From contig NZ_LR594662.1 of the NCBI RefSeq assembly GCF_901827175.1, positions 3,224,001-3,288,000 of the forward strand: 64,000 bases of DNA. Reading direction: 5' to 3'. How positions within the stretch are numbered: position 1 is the stretch's first letter; every line of letters begins with the position of its first letter. The position numbers and the translations under genes are program-made. Shown here one piece after another: positions 53,307 through 64,000 of the stretch. The notes beneath the pieces are model-generated. The model saw nothing but the letters and a program-made list of their open reading frames with translations. It was not told the DNA's origin and ran no database searches. This stretch comes from Variovorax sp. RA8. Lineage in GTDB: Bacteria; Pseudomonadota; Gammaproteobacteria; Burkholderiales; Burkholderiaceae_C.

Positions 53307-53780
53307 CTACGGAAACTTCACCACCGGCCCTTGCGCCTTCTGCCCCGGCGGTACATACGCCGGCGCCGGCGAGCCGCCGGGCCCCAGCGAGCGGGTGAAT
53401 GCATAGATGGCCTTCAGCTCGGCATCGCTCATCGCGCGCACGTTGAACCAGGGCATGGGCGGCCTCGGCTCCATGTGGCGCGCGTGGTGCAGCCATTGCC
53501 GCTCGCTCATGTTGGCCATCATGAGGCGCAGGTTGGTCGCATAGGTCGTGCCCCACGGGCCCGCCCAGCCCAGGCCGTCACCCGTCAGCCAGAGCTTCTC
53601 GTCGACCTGCCCGTTCTTCTGCGCGTAGCCGGGCGTGTGGCAGTCGTTGCACCCGGCGATGCGGACCAGGTGGCGGCCGCGTTGCAGCTGGCTGCCGCCC
53701 GGTTCGGGCGGCCCGGCCAGGGCAGGGGTGGAGGCGAGGGCGGTCAAGGCTGCAGCGGCGAGTATCCGGGACGGGGTCAT
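53307..53780 (-). CDS. Periplasmic monohaem cytochrome c
   Basis: 157 residues with a signal peptide (ILAAAALTALASTPALAG), haem site CNDCH near residue 44 and a likely axial Met in PPMPWFNVRAMSDAE near residue 107. Similar small cytochromes accompany alcohol and aldehyde dehydrogenases, but no dehydrogenase is adjacent. It is on the same strand as the TetR/SnoaL pair, 31 bp downstream of it, and may be cotranscribed with them. Confidence 0.87.
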   Translation of the reverse strand: MTPSRILAAAALTALASTPALAGPPEPGGSQLQRGRHLVRIAGCNDCHTPGYAQKNGQVDEKLWLTGDGLGWAGPWGTTYATNLRLMMANMSERQWLHHARHMEPRPPMPWFNVRAMSDAELKAIYAFTRSLGPGGSPAPAYVPPGQKAQGPVVKFP

Positions 53781-53811
53781 GGGGCACTCCTTCCGTGGGT
53801 GTGGAGGAACA

Positions 53812-54444
53812 TCACTTCTTCGCGCCTGCCCGGGGCGCCAGCCCGCCCGGCGCTGCGGCCTCGACGAGCGCCCGGATGGCCCAGCGCCTGGACTTGAGGG
53901 CCTCGGCATCGTCGAGCCGGAGCACGTCCTTGAAGACCATCATCGCTTCCGGCCCGACCACCAGCGCGAGCGCATGCTTGAGGCGCTTGAGCGCCGCCGG
54001 CTTGAAGCGGTCGCGGGCCGGACCGAGCGCGGCTTCGATCAGGGGCGTGCGGCGGTTCTGTCGCAAGGGCATCTGCGCGTCGATCTCGCCGCGCGCGCTG
54101 CGCTCCAGCGACTGCGCCAGCATCATCCGAAGGGGCGCCTCGTTGGCCGCGATCATGGTGTGCAGGGCACGGTCGACGTGCTCGAGGCGCGCGACGACGT
54201 CGTCGGGCGGTGCACCGCGCAGCGCGTCTTCGGTGAGCGGCGTCTCGATGTCGATCGACGCTTCGAGGTACAGCGCTTCCACGTTGGGGAAGTAGCGGTA
54301 GGCGGTGGCGCGCGACACCAGGGCCTGCTCGGCGATCTGCTCCAGCGTCGGCCGGCTCCCCTGCTGGCTCAGCTGTGCGGCGGCCTCCAGCAGGGCCTTG
54401 CGGGTGCGCTCCTTCTGCCGCGCGCGGCCCTGTTGTCCGGCCAT
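53812..54444 (-). CDS. TetR-family transcriptional regulator
   Basis: 210 residues. The N-terminal helix-turn-helix domain shows RKALLEAAAQLSQQG, then PTLEQIAEQALVSRATAYRYFPNVEALYLEA. The C-terminal ligand-binding domain ends in AAAPGGLAPRAGAKK. The ATG at 54444 lies two bases after the SnoaL-like gene's stop, so the two form an operon. The palindrome at 54906-54927 upstream of that operon is its probable operator. Confidence 0.9.
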   Translation of the reverse strand: MAGQQGRARQKERTRKALLEAAAQLSQQGSRPTLEQIAEQALVSRATAYRYFPNVEALYLEASIDIETPLTEDALRGAPPDDVVARLEHVDRALHTMIAANEAPLRMMLAQSLERSARGEIDAQMPLRQNRRTPLIEAALGPARDRFKPAALKRLKHALALVVGPEAMMVFKDVLRLDDAEALKSRRWAIRALVEAAAPGGLAPRAGAKK

Positions 54445-54446
54445 GC

Positions 54447-54872
54447 TCAAGCCGCCGGGGGCAACTGGCGCAGGATGGCACCCATGTCGACCCAGACGTT
54501 CTCCCTGCGGATGTCGCCGCTGTCCGCGAACTCGATGACGTGCAGCAGGCGGAAGGCGAGCGGGCGGTCGCGGCCTTCCAGGCCGAACGGGCGGCCCGGC
54601 GCCTTGCCGCTCCACAGCGAGTCGTCGACCATGAAGTTGTCGCCGTACAGGCGGCGCAGCGACTGAACCTTGCCTTCCGACAGGTCGGCGAACAGCGCTT
54701 CGTAGAAAGGACGCGTGGCATCGCGGCCCTGGCTGGGCCCGCTGGGCCAGCCGACCACGTCGTGCTCCACGTCGGCGGCGAGCGTGGCCAGCACGCCCTC
54801 CACGTTGTCCTGGGCTTCGAAGCCGAAATGCTCGTCGAGCTTGCGATCCATCTCTCTGCGGGTCATGGCCAT
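54447..54872 (-). CDS. SnoaL-like (NTF2-fold) protein
   Basis: A 141-residue cystatin-like-fold protein with the SnoaL pattern: EHFGFEAQDNVEGVLATLAADVEHDVVGWP, then GRDATRPFYEALFADL and an end strand ENVWVDMGAILRQLPP. Such proteins are small cyclases, isomerases or ligand binders. First gene of a two- or three-gene operon with the TetR regulator. The reaction is not known. Confidence 0.82.
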   Translation of the reverse strand: MAMTRREMDRKLDEHFGFEAQDNVEGVLATLAADVEHDVVGWPSGPSQGRDATRPFYEALFADLSEGKVQSLRRLYGDNFMVDDSLWSGKAPGRPFGLEGRDRPLAFRLLHVIEFADSGDIRRENVWVDMGAILRQLPPAA

Positions 54873-54905
54873 GGCGGTCCTCCGGAGGTTGGTGCGTCTC
54901 CATCA

Positions 54906-54927
54906 TAATGAGACAAAAATCTCATTA
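54906..54927. promoter_or_regulatory. Palindromic operator upstream of the SnoaL/TetR operon
   Basis: TAATGAGA and TCTCATTA form perfect 8-bp arms around a 6-bp spacer, 34 bp before the SnoaL-like ATG. A further TGTCTCAT half-site lies 12 bp beyond (54938-54945). The geometry suits a TetR dimer. Confidence 0.7.
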
Positions 54928-54988
54928 CAAGAGGTTTGTCTCATCATTTCAGACCGGCATGGCGGCACTTGCACCCCGGGCTCCGGAA

Positions 54989-55366
54989 TCAGGGGCGCCC
55001 GACCCGGCGATGCCGCCGCCGCAACAGCAGCGCATAGACACCCACGTTCAGCAGCGTGACCAAGACACCCACGCCGATCTCCAGCTCGCGCGTGAAGCCC
55101 TCTGGATAGATCAGGCCGGGCAGGTAATGCTGCACGAAGCCGCCCTGGTAGCCGGCCTGGCCGGCGGCACGGCGCAGCGAGTTCTCCAGCGGCGTGAGCG
55201 GGCAGACCCCGCCGGCCCACGAGATCCAGGCGGCCCAGGCCACGGCCGGCAGGTGCAGCAGCGCCGCCAGCGGCCAGCGCCACACCAGCGCGCCGCCGCC
55301 CACGACAAAGAGGATGAAGAGGCCGTGCAGCAGCAGCACGCCGTCTGCGAGCAGGCGGGGGGTCAT
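54989..55366 (-). CDS. DUF2784-type small membrane protein
   Basis: A 125-residue protein with three or four hydrophobic helices: LLADGVLLLHGLFILFVVGGGALV at the start, CPLTPLENSLRRAAG in the middle and LEIGVGVLVTLLNVGVYALL near the end. The central CPLTPLEN motif is typical of the DUF2784 family. Function unknown. It is divergent from alaS, 172 bp away. Confidence 0.82.
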   Translation of the reverse strand: MTPRLLADGVLLLHGLFILFVVGGGALVWRWPLAALLHLPAVAWAAWISWAGGVCPLTPLENSLRRAAGQAGYQGGFVQHYLPGLIYPEGFTRELEIGVGVLVTLLNVGVYALLLRRRHRRVGRP

Positions 55367-55538
55367 GGGCGCGAGGGTCGCACGGGCGCGGCCTTTCGGC
55401 AAAGGCGCCCCGCATGGCCTTGGGGGCGGCAAGGGCGGGCCAAACCTATAATCGACGGCTCAGCAGATCAATGGTCAGGTGGGTTCGATGCAGGGGCTGC
55501 CCGCAGCCGGCCGCCTCCCTCAGAACTCCAATCCCAAG

Positions 55539-58163
<2,625 letters not shown>

Positions 58164-58267
58164 CACCTGCCCAGCGAGGCCCGTCCGTGCCATAGTCGCG
58201 CGGATGCAAGGGGCTTTCCGGATCGATTTTTACTCTCTCGTGCCGCCGCAGGCGGCCGTCCCCGCCC

Positions 58268-59314
58268 ATGGCTGAGGCCCCGCCGGTCGACGTCCTGGTG
58301 ATGGGCGCGGGTGCCATCGGCTGCTACATCGGCGGCAGCCTCGCGTCCGAGGGCGTGCGGGTCCTCTTCGTCGGCCGTCCCCGCGTGCTCGAGGCGCTGG
58401 AGCGGCACGGCCTGCGGCTCAGCGACCTGGACGGCGGCGAGCGCTACATGCCGCCCGGCAGCCTGCGCGTGGCGGACCGGATTCCGCCCGGCGTGCGGCC
58501 GGGCCTGGTGCTGCTGACCGTGAAGAGCAGCGGCACCGCGCAGGCCGCGGCCGAGCTCGGCGAGGCGCTGCCGCCGGGCACGCCGGTGATCTCGCTGCAG
58601 AACGGCATCTCGAACGCCGCGACCGCGGCGCAGGTGGCGCCCCGGCTGCGGGTGCTGCCGGGCATGGTGCCGTTCAACGTGGCCGAGATCGGACACGGCG
58701 CCTTCCACCGCGGCACGGCCGGCCGCCTGGCCGCGCAGGACGACGCGCTGCTGCGGCCGTGGCTGGCCGTGTTCGACAGCGCCGGCGTGCCGATCGACCG
58801 GCACGCGAACATGCTGCCGGTGCAGTGGGGCAAGCTGCTGCTCAATCTCAACAATCCGATCAACGCGCTGTCCGGTCTGCCCCTGCGCCAGCAGCTGATG
58901 GACCGCGGCTACCGCCGCTGCCTCGCGGCCCTGATGGACGAGGCGCTGGAGGCGCTCAAATGGGCCCACATCAAGCCGGCGCAGTTGGCGGCGGTGTCGC
59001 CTCGCCGCATGCCCATGATCCTGCGCCTGCCCGATCCGCTGTTCAAGGTGGTCGCGGCGCGCATGCTGCGCATCGACGAGAAGGCGCGCTCCAGCATGGC
59101 GGACGACCTGGCAATGGGTCGCCGCACCGAGATCAATGAGCTGTGCGGCGAGGTGGTGCGGCTCGCGCGCTCGAACGGCGCCCGCGCCCCGCGAAGCGCA
59201 AAGATGGTCGAGCTGATCGAAGCGTGGCCCAGCCGGCCGCAACCGCTCTCGGCGCAGGAATTGATGTCTGCGCTGGGCCTGGCGCAGGGCGCAGACCATT
59301 CTCGAAAAGGCTAG
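58268..59314 (+). CDS. 2-dehydropantoate 2-reductase-like protein
   Basis: 348 residues of the ketopantoate reductase (PanE/ApbA) family. The nucleotide-binding [15 protein letters not shown] is near residue 14, and the catalytic Lys region [21 protein letters not shown] near residue 187. It may act in pantothenate synthesis, but genomes of this group carry several homologues, so the substrate is open. It is five bases upstream of dadA on the same strand. Confidence 0.88.
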   Translation: MAEAPPVDVLVMGAGAIGCYIGGSLASEGVRVLFVGRPRVLEALERHGLRLSDLDGGERYMPPGSLRVADRIPPGVRPGLVLLTVKSSGTAQAAAELGEALPPGTPVISLQNGISNAATAAQVAPRLRVLPGMVPFNVAEIGHGAFHRGTAGRLAAQDDALLRPWLAVFDSAGVPIDRHANMLPVQWGKLLLNLNNPINALSGLPLRQQLMDRGYRRCLAALMDEALEALKWAHIKPAQLAAVSPRRMPMILRLPDPLFKVVAARMLRIDEKARSSMADDLAMGRRTEINELCGEVVRLARSNGARAPRSAKMVELIEAWPSRPQPLSAQELMSALGLAQGADHSRKG

Positions 59315-59319
59315 GCGGC

Positions 59320-60573
59320 ATGCACGTCCTGATCCTCGGCAGCGGCGTCATCGGCACCACGGTGGCCTACTACCTCGCCAAGGCGGGCCACGAGGTCACG
59401 GTGCTGGAGCGCCAGGACGGTCCGGCGCTGGAGACCAGCTACGCCAACGCGGGCGAGGTTTCGCCCGGCTACTCGGCGCCCTGGGCCGGGCCCGGCGTGC
59501 CGGCGAAGGCCGTCAAGTGGCTGCTGATGCGCCACAGCCCGCTGGTGGTCCGCCCCATGCTCGATCCGGCCATGTGGCGCTGGGGCATCGCGATGCTGTG
59601 CAACTGCACGCAGGCACGCTACGAGATCAACAAGAGCCGTATGGTGCGGCTGGCCGAGTACAGCCGCGATTGCCTGCGGCAGCTGCGCGCCGACACCGGC
59701 ATCCGCTACGACGAGCGCTCGCTGGGCACGCTGCAGCTGTTCCGCACGCAGAAGCAGCTCGACGGCACGGGCAAGGACATCGAGATCCTCAAGGCCTACG
59801 GCGTGCCGTACCAGCTGCTCGACCGCGAGGGCTGCGTGCAGTACGAGCCGGCGCTGGCCGCCGTGCGGCACAAGTTCGTGGGCGGGCTGCGCCTGCCGGG
59901 CGACGAGACGGGCGACTGCTTCAAGTTCACCCGGGGCCTGGCGCGGCTGGCCGAGGCCGCGGGGGTGCGCTTCCGCTTCGGCGTGACCATCACCGACATC
60001 GCGTGCAATGCCGAGGGCGTGGCCGCGGTCCATACCGATGCCGGCCCCTTCCATGCCGACCGTTACGTCGTCGCGCTGGGCAGCTATTCGCCGCTCCTCC
60101 TGAAGCCGCTGGGCATCCGCTTGCCGGTGTACCCGGTCAAGGGCTTCTCGATCACCGTGCCGATCACCGATGCCGCGATGGCGCCCGAGTCCACGGTGAT
60201 GGACGAGACCTTCAAGGTCGCGGTGACGCGCCTGGGCGAACGCATCCGCGTCGGCGGCACGGCGCAGCTCTCGGGCTACGACCTGCGCCTGAACGACCGC
60301 CGGCGCGACACGCTCGAGCACGTGGTCACCGACCTGTTCCCGGAGGCCGGCAGCGCCGAGGGGGCAGAGTTCTGGACCGGCCTGCGGCCGATGACGCCCG
60401 ACGGCACGCCGCTTCTGGGCGCCACGCCGATTCCCAGGCTGCTGCTGGCGACCGGCCACGGCACGCTGGGCTGGACCATGGCCGCAGGCACGGGGCGAGT
60501 GGTGGCCGACCTGGTCGCCGGCCGTTCGCCCGAGATCGACATGGAAGGCCTGGGCCTCGACCGCTACGCCTGA
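59320..60573 (+). CDS. dadA: D-amino acid dehydrogenase, FAD-dependent
   Basis: A 417-residue flavoenzyme that deaminates D-amino acids and passes electrons to the respiratory chain. It opens with the FAD-binding [23 protein letters not shown], continues with [21 protein letters not shown], and ends with [15 protein letters not shown] and [14 protein letters not shown], all typical of DadA. It follows the reductase-like gene after five bases and overlaps the convergent binding-protein gene by ten. Confidence 0.94.
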   Translation: MHVLILGSGVIGTTVAYYLAKAGHEVTVLERQDGPALETSYANAGEVSPGYSAPWAGPGVPAKAVKWLLMRHSPLVVRPMLDPAMWRWGIAMLCNCTQARYEINKSRMVRLAEYSRDCLRQLRADTGIRYDERSLGTLQLFRTQKQLDGTGKDIEILKAYGVPYQLLDREGCVQYEPALAAVRHKFVGGLRLPGDETGDCFKFTRGLARLAEAAGVRFRFGVTITDIACNAEGVAAVHTDAGPFHADRYVVALGSYSPLLLKPLGIRLPVYPVKGFSITVPITDAAMAPESTVMDETFKVAVTRLGERIRVGGTAQLSGYDLRLNDRRRDTLEHVVTDLFPEAGSAEGAEFWTGLRPMTPDGTPLLGATPIPRLLLATGHGTLGWTMAAGTGRVVADLVAGRSPEIDMEGLGLDRYA

Positions 60574-61325
60574 GAAGGTGCGAACGCGCCCGCCGGCGCC
60601 ACGGTCGCGCCCTGGATGCGGTGGCGCGCCAGCGCCTCGGCCACGAAGCCGCTGGCTTTCATCTCCTCGACGTAGGCGGAGAGCGCCGCGGCCGCTTCGG
60701 CGCCGCGCGAGGCCGGCGTGCCCATGGCCTGCTGGATCACCATGAAGCGCCCGGGCAGCAGGCGCAGGCCCGGCGCGCGCGCGGCCTCGGCCTCGAGCAC
60801 CTGGCGGATGCCCGCGGCCACCTCGACCTCGCCCGCCTGCAGGCTGTCGAACACGCCCTGCGCACCCTGCACGCGCAACAGCTGCGCCTTGCCGATCTCG
60901 CGCGTGAGGAAGAGGTCGTAGGCGCTGCCGGCGCCGACCGCGATGCGGATGCCTTCGCGGTCCACCTCCTCGTTGCGCTGCAGGGCCGAGGCGGTCGGCA
61001 CCAGGTAGCTGCCCTCGATCAGCACATAGGGCGCCGTGAAGCGCAGGCCCTCGCTGCGCGCCGGATCGATGGCGAAGAAGCCGAGGTCGGCCTTGTCGTT
61101 GCGCACCGCATCGACCGAGGCGGCAGCCTTCTCGAACACCAACAGCTCGACGGGCACGCCCAGGCGCTGCGCGAAGTTGCGCGCCAAGTCGACCGAGACG
61201 CCGACCGGTTCGCCGGTTGCGGCGTCCTTGTTCGCGAGGATCGGGTTGCCGAGGTTGATGGAGGCGCGCAGCACGCCGGTGGGCGTGAAGGCCCGGACGA
61301 CCGGGGAGGGGAGGGAGGTGCTCAT
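60564..61325 (-). CDS. Amino-acid-type ABC substrate-binding protein without visible signal peptide
   Basis: A 253-residue protein of the extracellular solute-binding family 3. It has [15 protein letters not shown], then [23 protein letters not shown] and [20 protein letters not shown], typical of polar amino acid receptors. The N-terminus at the ATG 61325 ([13 protein letters not shown]) has no hydrophobic stretch. The in-frame extension upstream does not supply a convincing signal either. It may be misstarted, cytoplasmic or a non-transport homologue. It is convergent with dadA. Confidence 0.82.
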   Translation of the reverse strand: MSTSLPSPVVRAFTPTGVLRASINLGNPILANKDAATGEPVGVSVDLARNFAQRLGVPVELLVFEKAAASVDAVRNDKADLGFFAIDPARSEGLRFTAPYVLIEGSYLVPTASALQRNEEVDREGIRIAVGAGSAYDLFLTREIGKAQLLRVQGAQGVFDSLQAGEVEVAAGIRQVLEAEAARAPGLRLLPGRFMVIQQAMGTPASRGAEAAAALSAYVEEMKASGFVAEALARHRIQGATVAPAGAFAPSQA

Positions 61326-61431
61326 CGTCGCTTTCTTCGGTTGCGCCGCCCGCCGGGGTTCGCTTGGCGGCCGGCGGCTCGCCGAGTGTAAGTTGGCGAT
61401 CGCCGGCGATGCGAGCTCCCTTGACCCCAGT

Positions 61432-61487
61432 TTGATCCGGTTGATGTAGATCTGTAGAATCAGATCAAACAGATCAGACAGATCAAG
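61432..61487 (+). promoter_or_regulatory. Promoter and three 9-bp repeats of the Xre/RES toxin-antitoxin operon
   Basis: TTGATC at 61432-61437 and TAGAAT at 61455-61460 have a 17-bp spacer. Directly after come three tandem copies of CAGATCARA at 61461, 61470 and 61479 (9-bp period). Their place over the start site suits autorepression by the antitoxin. Confidence 0.75.
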
Positions 61488-61497
61488 CGAGGCCTCC

Positions 61498-62175
61498 ATG
61501 AGCACAAGCGATCTCACCGCCAAATTACAGGGCGACCTGCTGTCGCTGGAGCCCTATACCTCTGCACGGGCGGCTCGCAAGACCAGCGCGCGCAAGTTCC
61601 TGCTGGAGATCAAGGACGAGGCGATCTCGAAGGTGCTGCTGGCCTCGTTTCCGATGCTGGAACGCGCGCTGCTCGAGAAGACCGCCCAGGCTCGCGAACG
61701 CCGCATCGAGGCCGTGGTCGACTTCATGGCGGGGCAGATGGTGCTGCCCAGCGAGATCGACAGGGAGATGGCCCAGCGGCTCGCCAAGCGGCATGCCCGC
61801 GTGCTGAACGAATTCGGGTACTTCACGGCCGAGCAACTGGCCGACGCCAACCGCTCGCAGGCCAGCAGCCGCAGTGCACTGGTCGACAACTGGCGCAAGC
61901 GCCGCCAGGTATTTGCCGTGCCGCATCCCGACAAGAGCGCGCGCGAGCGCGACGTGTATCCCGCCTTCCAGTTCGAGGACCACAAGCCGATCAAGGCGGT
62001 GCAGGCCGTGCTGGAAGCCTTCGGCGATCGCCGGGCGCCCTGGAAGCTCGCGCTGTGGTTCACCTCGAACAACGGCTGGCTGCCCGACAGTGCGCGGCCG
62101 GTCGACCTGCTGGCATCGAATCCGCAGGCCGTGATCGAGGCGGCGCGGCGCGACGCGGAAGGGAGCGCGGCTTGA
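61498..62175 (+). CDS. Xre/MbcA/ParS-type antitoxin of a RES system
   Basis: A 225-residue protein. A long N-terminal helical region (residues about 20-130) precedes the toxin-binding domain with AFQFEDHKPIKAVQAVLEAFGDRRAPWKLALWFTSNNGWL near residues 160-200, typical of the antitoxin partners of RES toxins. It is larger than most Xre-type antitoxins and has no sharply defined helix-turn-helix. Its stop codon overlaps the toxin start. Confidence 0.85.
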   Translation: MSTSDLTAKLQGDLLSLEPYTSARAARKTSARKFLLEIKDEAISKVLLASFPMLERALLEKTAQARERRIEAVVDFMAGQMVLPSEIDREMAQRLAKRHARVLNEFGYFTAEQLADANRSQASSRSALVDNWRKRRQVFAVPHPDKSARERDVYPAFQFEDHKPIKAVQAVLEAFGDRRAPWKLALWFTSNNGWLPDSARPVDLLASNPQAVIEAARRDAEGSAA

Positions 62176-62819
62176 GTTGCCGCGCGCCGGTACCGCCCCT
62201 CGACCCTCTCTTCGATCGCTGGCCGGCCGGCGCGCTGATCCACGTCATCCACGACACGGCCTTCGCGCCGGAGAGCTTCAACCCCGGCGTCGATAGTGCC
62301 GGCACGTTGCGCAAGCCCACGCGCTTTGCGCCCATCCGCGATGCCAAGGGCCGGGTCGTGCCCTACCTCTACGGCGGTGCGACCTTGGACTGTGCGATCT
62401 TCGAGACGGTCTTTCACGACGTGCCGATCGACGCGCCCGACAAGTTCGTCGCCCTCGACGACTTCGCGCAGCGCGCCCATGGCCAGCTCGTGCCCCGCCG
62501 GGAACTCCTGCTCGTGGACCTGACGAGCGAAGGGCTGCACCGGCTCAAGGTTCCGAAGGAGGAACTCATCGCCAGCCCGGCACGCGACTACGTGGACACC
62601 GCCAGATGGGCAGAGGCGCTGCACCGCCAGTGCAAGGATGCCGATGGCCTGGTGTGGATGTCGCGCCAGCGCGATCGCGACAGGGCGTTGCTGCTCTTCG
62701 GCGACCGCGTGAAAGGCGTTCTTTCCGGAACGCGCGTCGGCGGGCCGCTGGCGCGCAACGATGCGTTGCGCCAGGCCATCGTGGCCGCGGCGCTGCGCGC
62801 CGGCATCGACGCGTCCTGA
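62172..62819 (+). CDS. RES-domain toxin (NAD+-degrading family)
   Basis: A 215-residue toxin. The RES domain shows the family residues: R in TRFAPI near residue 50, E in FETVFHD near residue 77 and S in WMSRQ near residue 160. Characterised RES toxins degrade NAD+ and stop growth. The TTG start at 62172 overlaps the antitoxin stop by four bases, giving coupled translation and probably less toxin than antitoxin. Confidence 0.88.
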   Translation: MSCRAPVPPLDPLFDRWPAGALIHVIHDTAFAPESFNPGVDSAGTLRKPTRFAPIRDAKGRVVPYLYGGATLDCAIFETVFHDVPIDAPDKFVALDDFAQRAHGQLVPRRELLLVDLTSEGLHRLKVPKEELIASPARDYVDTARWAEALHRQCKDADGLVWMSRQRDRDRALLLFGDRVKGVLSGTRVGGPLARNDALRQAIVAAALRAGIDAS

Positions 62820-62952
62820 AGCTCAGGGCTCGGCCGCCGCCGGCTCCAGCCCGCACTTGACGTCGCATCCACGCACGTCAGGGTAACCGCGGCCGGATAA
62901 GGGGTTTATGCCTAGACAGCCCGTGCACTTCGGGATTATTCTTCGCCCGTTC

Positions 62953-62987
62953 GTTCCATTAATAAATCACTGTTTTACTAATGGAAC
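62953..62987. promoter_or_regulatory. Long inverted repeat upstream of the Bug-type receptor gene
   Basis: GTTCCATTA and TAATGGAAC, perfect 9-bp arms, are separated by 17 bp in a conspicuously AT-rich island 38 bp before the receptor ATG. It could be an operator for an IclR- or GntR-type regulator; none is in the window. Confidence 0.6.
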
Positions 62988-63025
62988 AAAACAACCCCTT
63001 GTCCAATGCACGGATCGACACCACG

Positions 63026-64000
63026 ATGATGAAGCCCACCCGTCGCCAGGCGCTCGCACTGGCCGTTTCCATTGCCGCCGCCGGCGCTGCCGCCCCGACC
63101 TGGGCGCAAGGCTATCCGGCCAAGCCGATCACCATCGTGGTTGCCTACCCGGCCGGCGGTGACACCGACGCCCTCGCGCGCCTGTTCGCCGAGAAGCTGG
63201 CCACGCGCATCGGCCAGCCGGTGGTGGTGGACAACCGGCCAGGCGCCAGCGGCGTGATCGGCAGCAGCTTCGTGGCCAAGGCTCCGGCCGACGGCTACAC
63301 GCTGCTGCTGGCGCCCAGCACCTTCTCGATCGCGCAGCTGGTGTTGAAGACCGGCGGCAGCACGAGCTACGACGTACTCAACGGCTTCACGCCCATCGTG
63401 CAGGCCGGCACGCTGCCGCTGTTCCTGGTGGCGGGTTCGGCCTCCGGGTTCAAGAGCCTCAAGGACGTGCAGGCCAAGGGCCAGTCGCTCTCCTACGCCA
63501 GCCCGGGCAGCGGCTCGCCCATGCACATCCTCGGCGAGATGGTCAACAAGGCGGCGGGCATGAGCCTCGGCCATGTGCCTTACAAGGGCGTGGCGCCGGC
63601 GGTCAACGACGTGCTGGGCGGCCATGTGCCGCTGACCTACATCACCTACGGCCCCATCGCGCCGCACCTGGCCGGCGGCAAGATGCTGCCGCTCGCGATC
63701 GCCGACCGCGCCCGATCGCCGCTCGCGCCCAGCGTTCCCACGTTCGCCGAGCTGGGCTACAAGAACGTCGAAGTGACGGCCTGGCACGGCCTGTTCGGAC
63801 CCAAGGGCCTGCCGCCGGAGATCGTGAAGACGCTCAACGGCCACATGAACGAGATCCTCAAGATGCCGGACGTGGTCGCCAAGATGGCGGTGCTGGGCGC
63901 CTTGCCGCTGGGAGGCGCGCCCGAGGTGCTAGCGAAGACCAACGCCGCCGACTTCGAGCGCTTCGGCAAGATCATCAAAGAACTCGGCATCCAGGCGGAT
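63026..64000 (+). CDS. Tripartite tricarboxylate transporter receptor (Bug/TctC family), 3' end outside window
   Basis: The first 325 codons of a periplasmic binding protein. The signal peptide shows a twin-arginine-like start (KPTRRQALALAVSIAAAGAAAPTWAQ). Then come PAKPITIVVAYPAGGDTDALAR, VVVDNRPGASGVIGS and ADGYTLLLAPSTF, the standard Bug pattern. These receptors bind carboxylates and are greatly expanded in Burkholderiales. Only a few residues are likely missing. ATG at 63026 or 63029 may start it. Confidence 0.93.
   Translation, partial: MMKPTRRQALALAVSIAAAGAAAPTWAQGYPAKPITIVVAYPAGGDTDALARLFAEKLATRIGQPVVVDNRPGASGVIGSSFVAKAPADGYTLLLAPSTFSIAQLVLKTGGSTSYDVLNGFTPIVQAGTLPLFLVAGSASGFKSLKDVQAKGQSLSYASPGSGSPMHILGEMVNKAAGMSLGHVPYKGVAPAVNDVLGGHVPLTYITYGPIAPHLAGGKMLPLAIADRARSPLAPSVPTFAELGYKNVEVTAWHGLFGPKGLPPEIVKTLNGHMNEILKMPDVVAKMAVLGALPLGGAPEVLAKTNAADFERFGKIIKELGIQAD

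Noticed and set aside
53812..54906. 364-codon version of the TetR gene
   Set aside because: The added N-terminal part is the off-frame reading of the SnoaL-like gene; the TetR domain starts normally at 54444.

Overview
High-GC DNA whose gene content points to a betaproteobacterium of the order Burkholderiales, most likely Comamonadaceae and Variovorax-like. The reasons are an imuA-imuB-dnaE2 SOS cassette, a Bug/TctC-type solute receptor, an sigma-54-type nirBDC locus, a caa3-type oxidase with a fused CoxA/CoxC, and conserved intergenic hairpin repeats. The species is inference; no rRNA gene is present.

Positions 1-23166 are dominated by a Tn3-family chromate-resistance transposon present twice in opposite orientation. 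Copy 2 (9803-23166, 13,364 bp) is complete. It has identical 38-bp terminal repeats and carries tnpA (DDE transposase), a tyrosine recombinase, chrB-chrA-(exported protein)-chrC, an ATP-grasp-like protein, an exported GlcG-like protein, a small zinc-ribbon-like protein, a damaged toxin with an intact antitoxin, and a KfrA-like coiled-coil DNA-binding protein at the far end. Copy 1 (1-9006) runs off the left edge and is identical to copy 2 over the overlap, except for seven single-base indels in chrA. Copy 2 split an aldo/keto reductase gene: its 5' part is at 23167-23369 and its 3' part at 9007-9630, now on opposite strands. Joining them through the 5-bp duplication CTGCT restores a 273-codon frame. 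The flanks match the outcome of one intramolecular replicative transposition that duplicated the element and inverted the 0.8-kb segment between the copies.

Positions 23400-33435 hold the LexA-box-controlled imuA-imuB-dnaE2 mutagenesis operon. It is followed by a catabolic cluster: a Rieske oxygenase, a branched-chain-type ABC binding protein, a TIM-barrel isomerase-like protein and a convergent TetR regulator. Positions 33601-38736 hold a 1210-residue multi-spanning membrane protein with a patatin-like lipase domain, convergent with a secreted caspase-like protease. Positions 38824-45533 hold an MmcB-like nuclease-fold protein, an acidic protein, a caa3 cytochrome oxidase cluster (lipoprotein cytochrome c, CoxB with cytochrome domain, fused CoxA/C), a divergent dihaem cytochrome c, and rnk.

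Positions 45849-54927 centre on nitrogen metabolism. An NtrC-like site and an excellent -24/-12 promoter precede nirB-nirD-nirC and a phosphatase/kinase fusion; then come tRNA-Gly(CCC), gdhA, a cytochrome c, and a TetR/SnoaL pair with its operator. Positions 54989-64000 carry a DUF2784-type membrane protein, alaS, a ketopantoate reductase-like gene, dadA, an amino-acid-type binding protein without a signal peptide, an Xre/RES toxin-antitoxin pair behind three 9-bp repeats, and the start of a Bug-type receptor gene that runs off the right edge.
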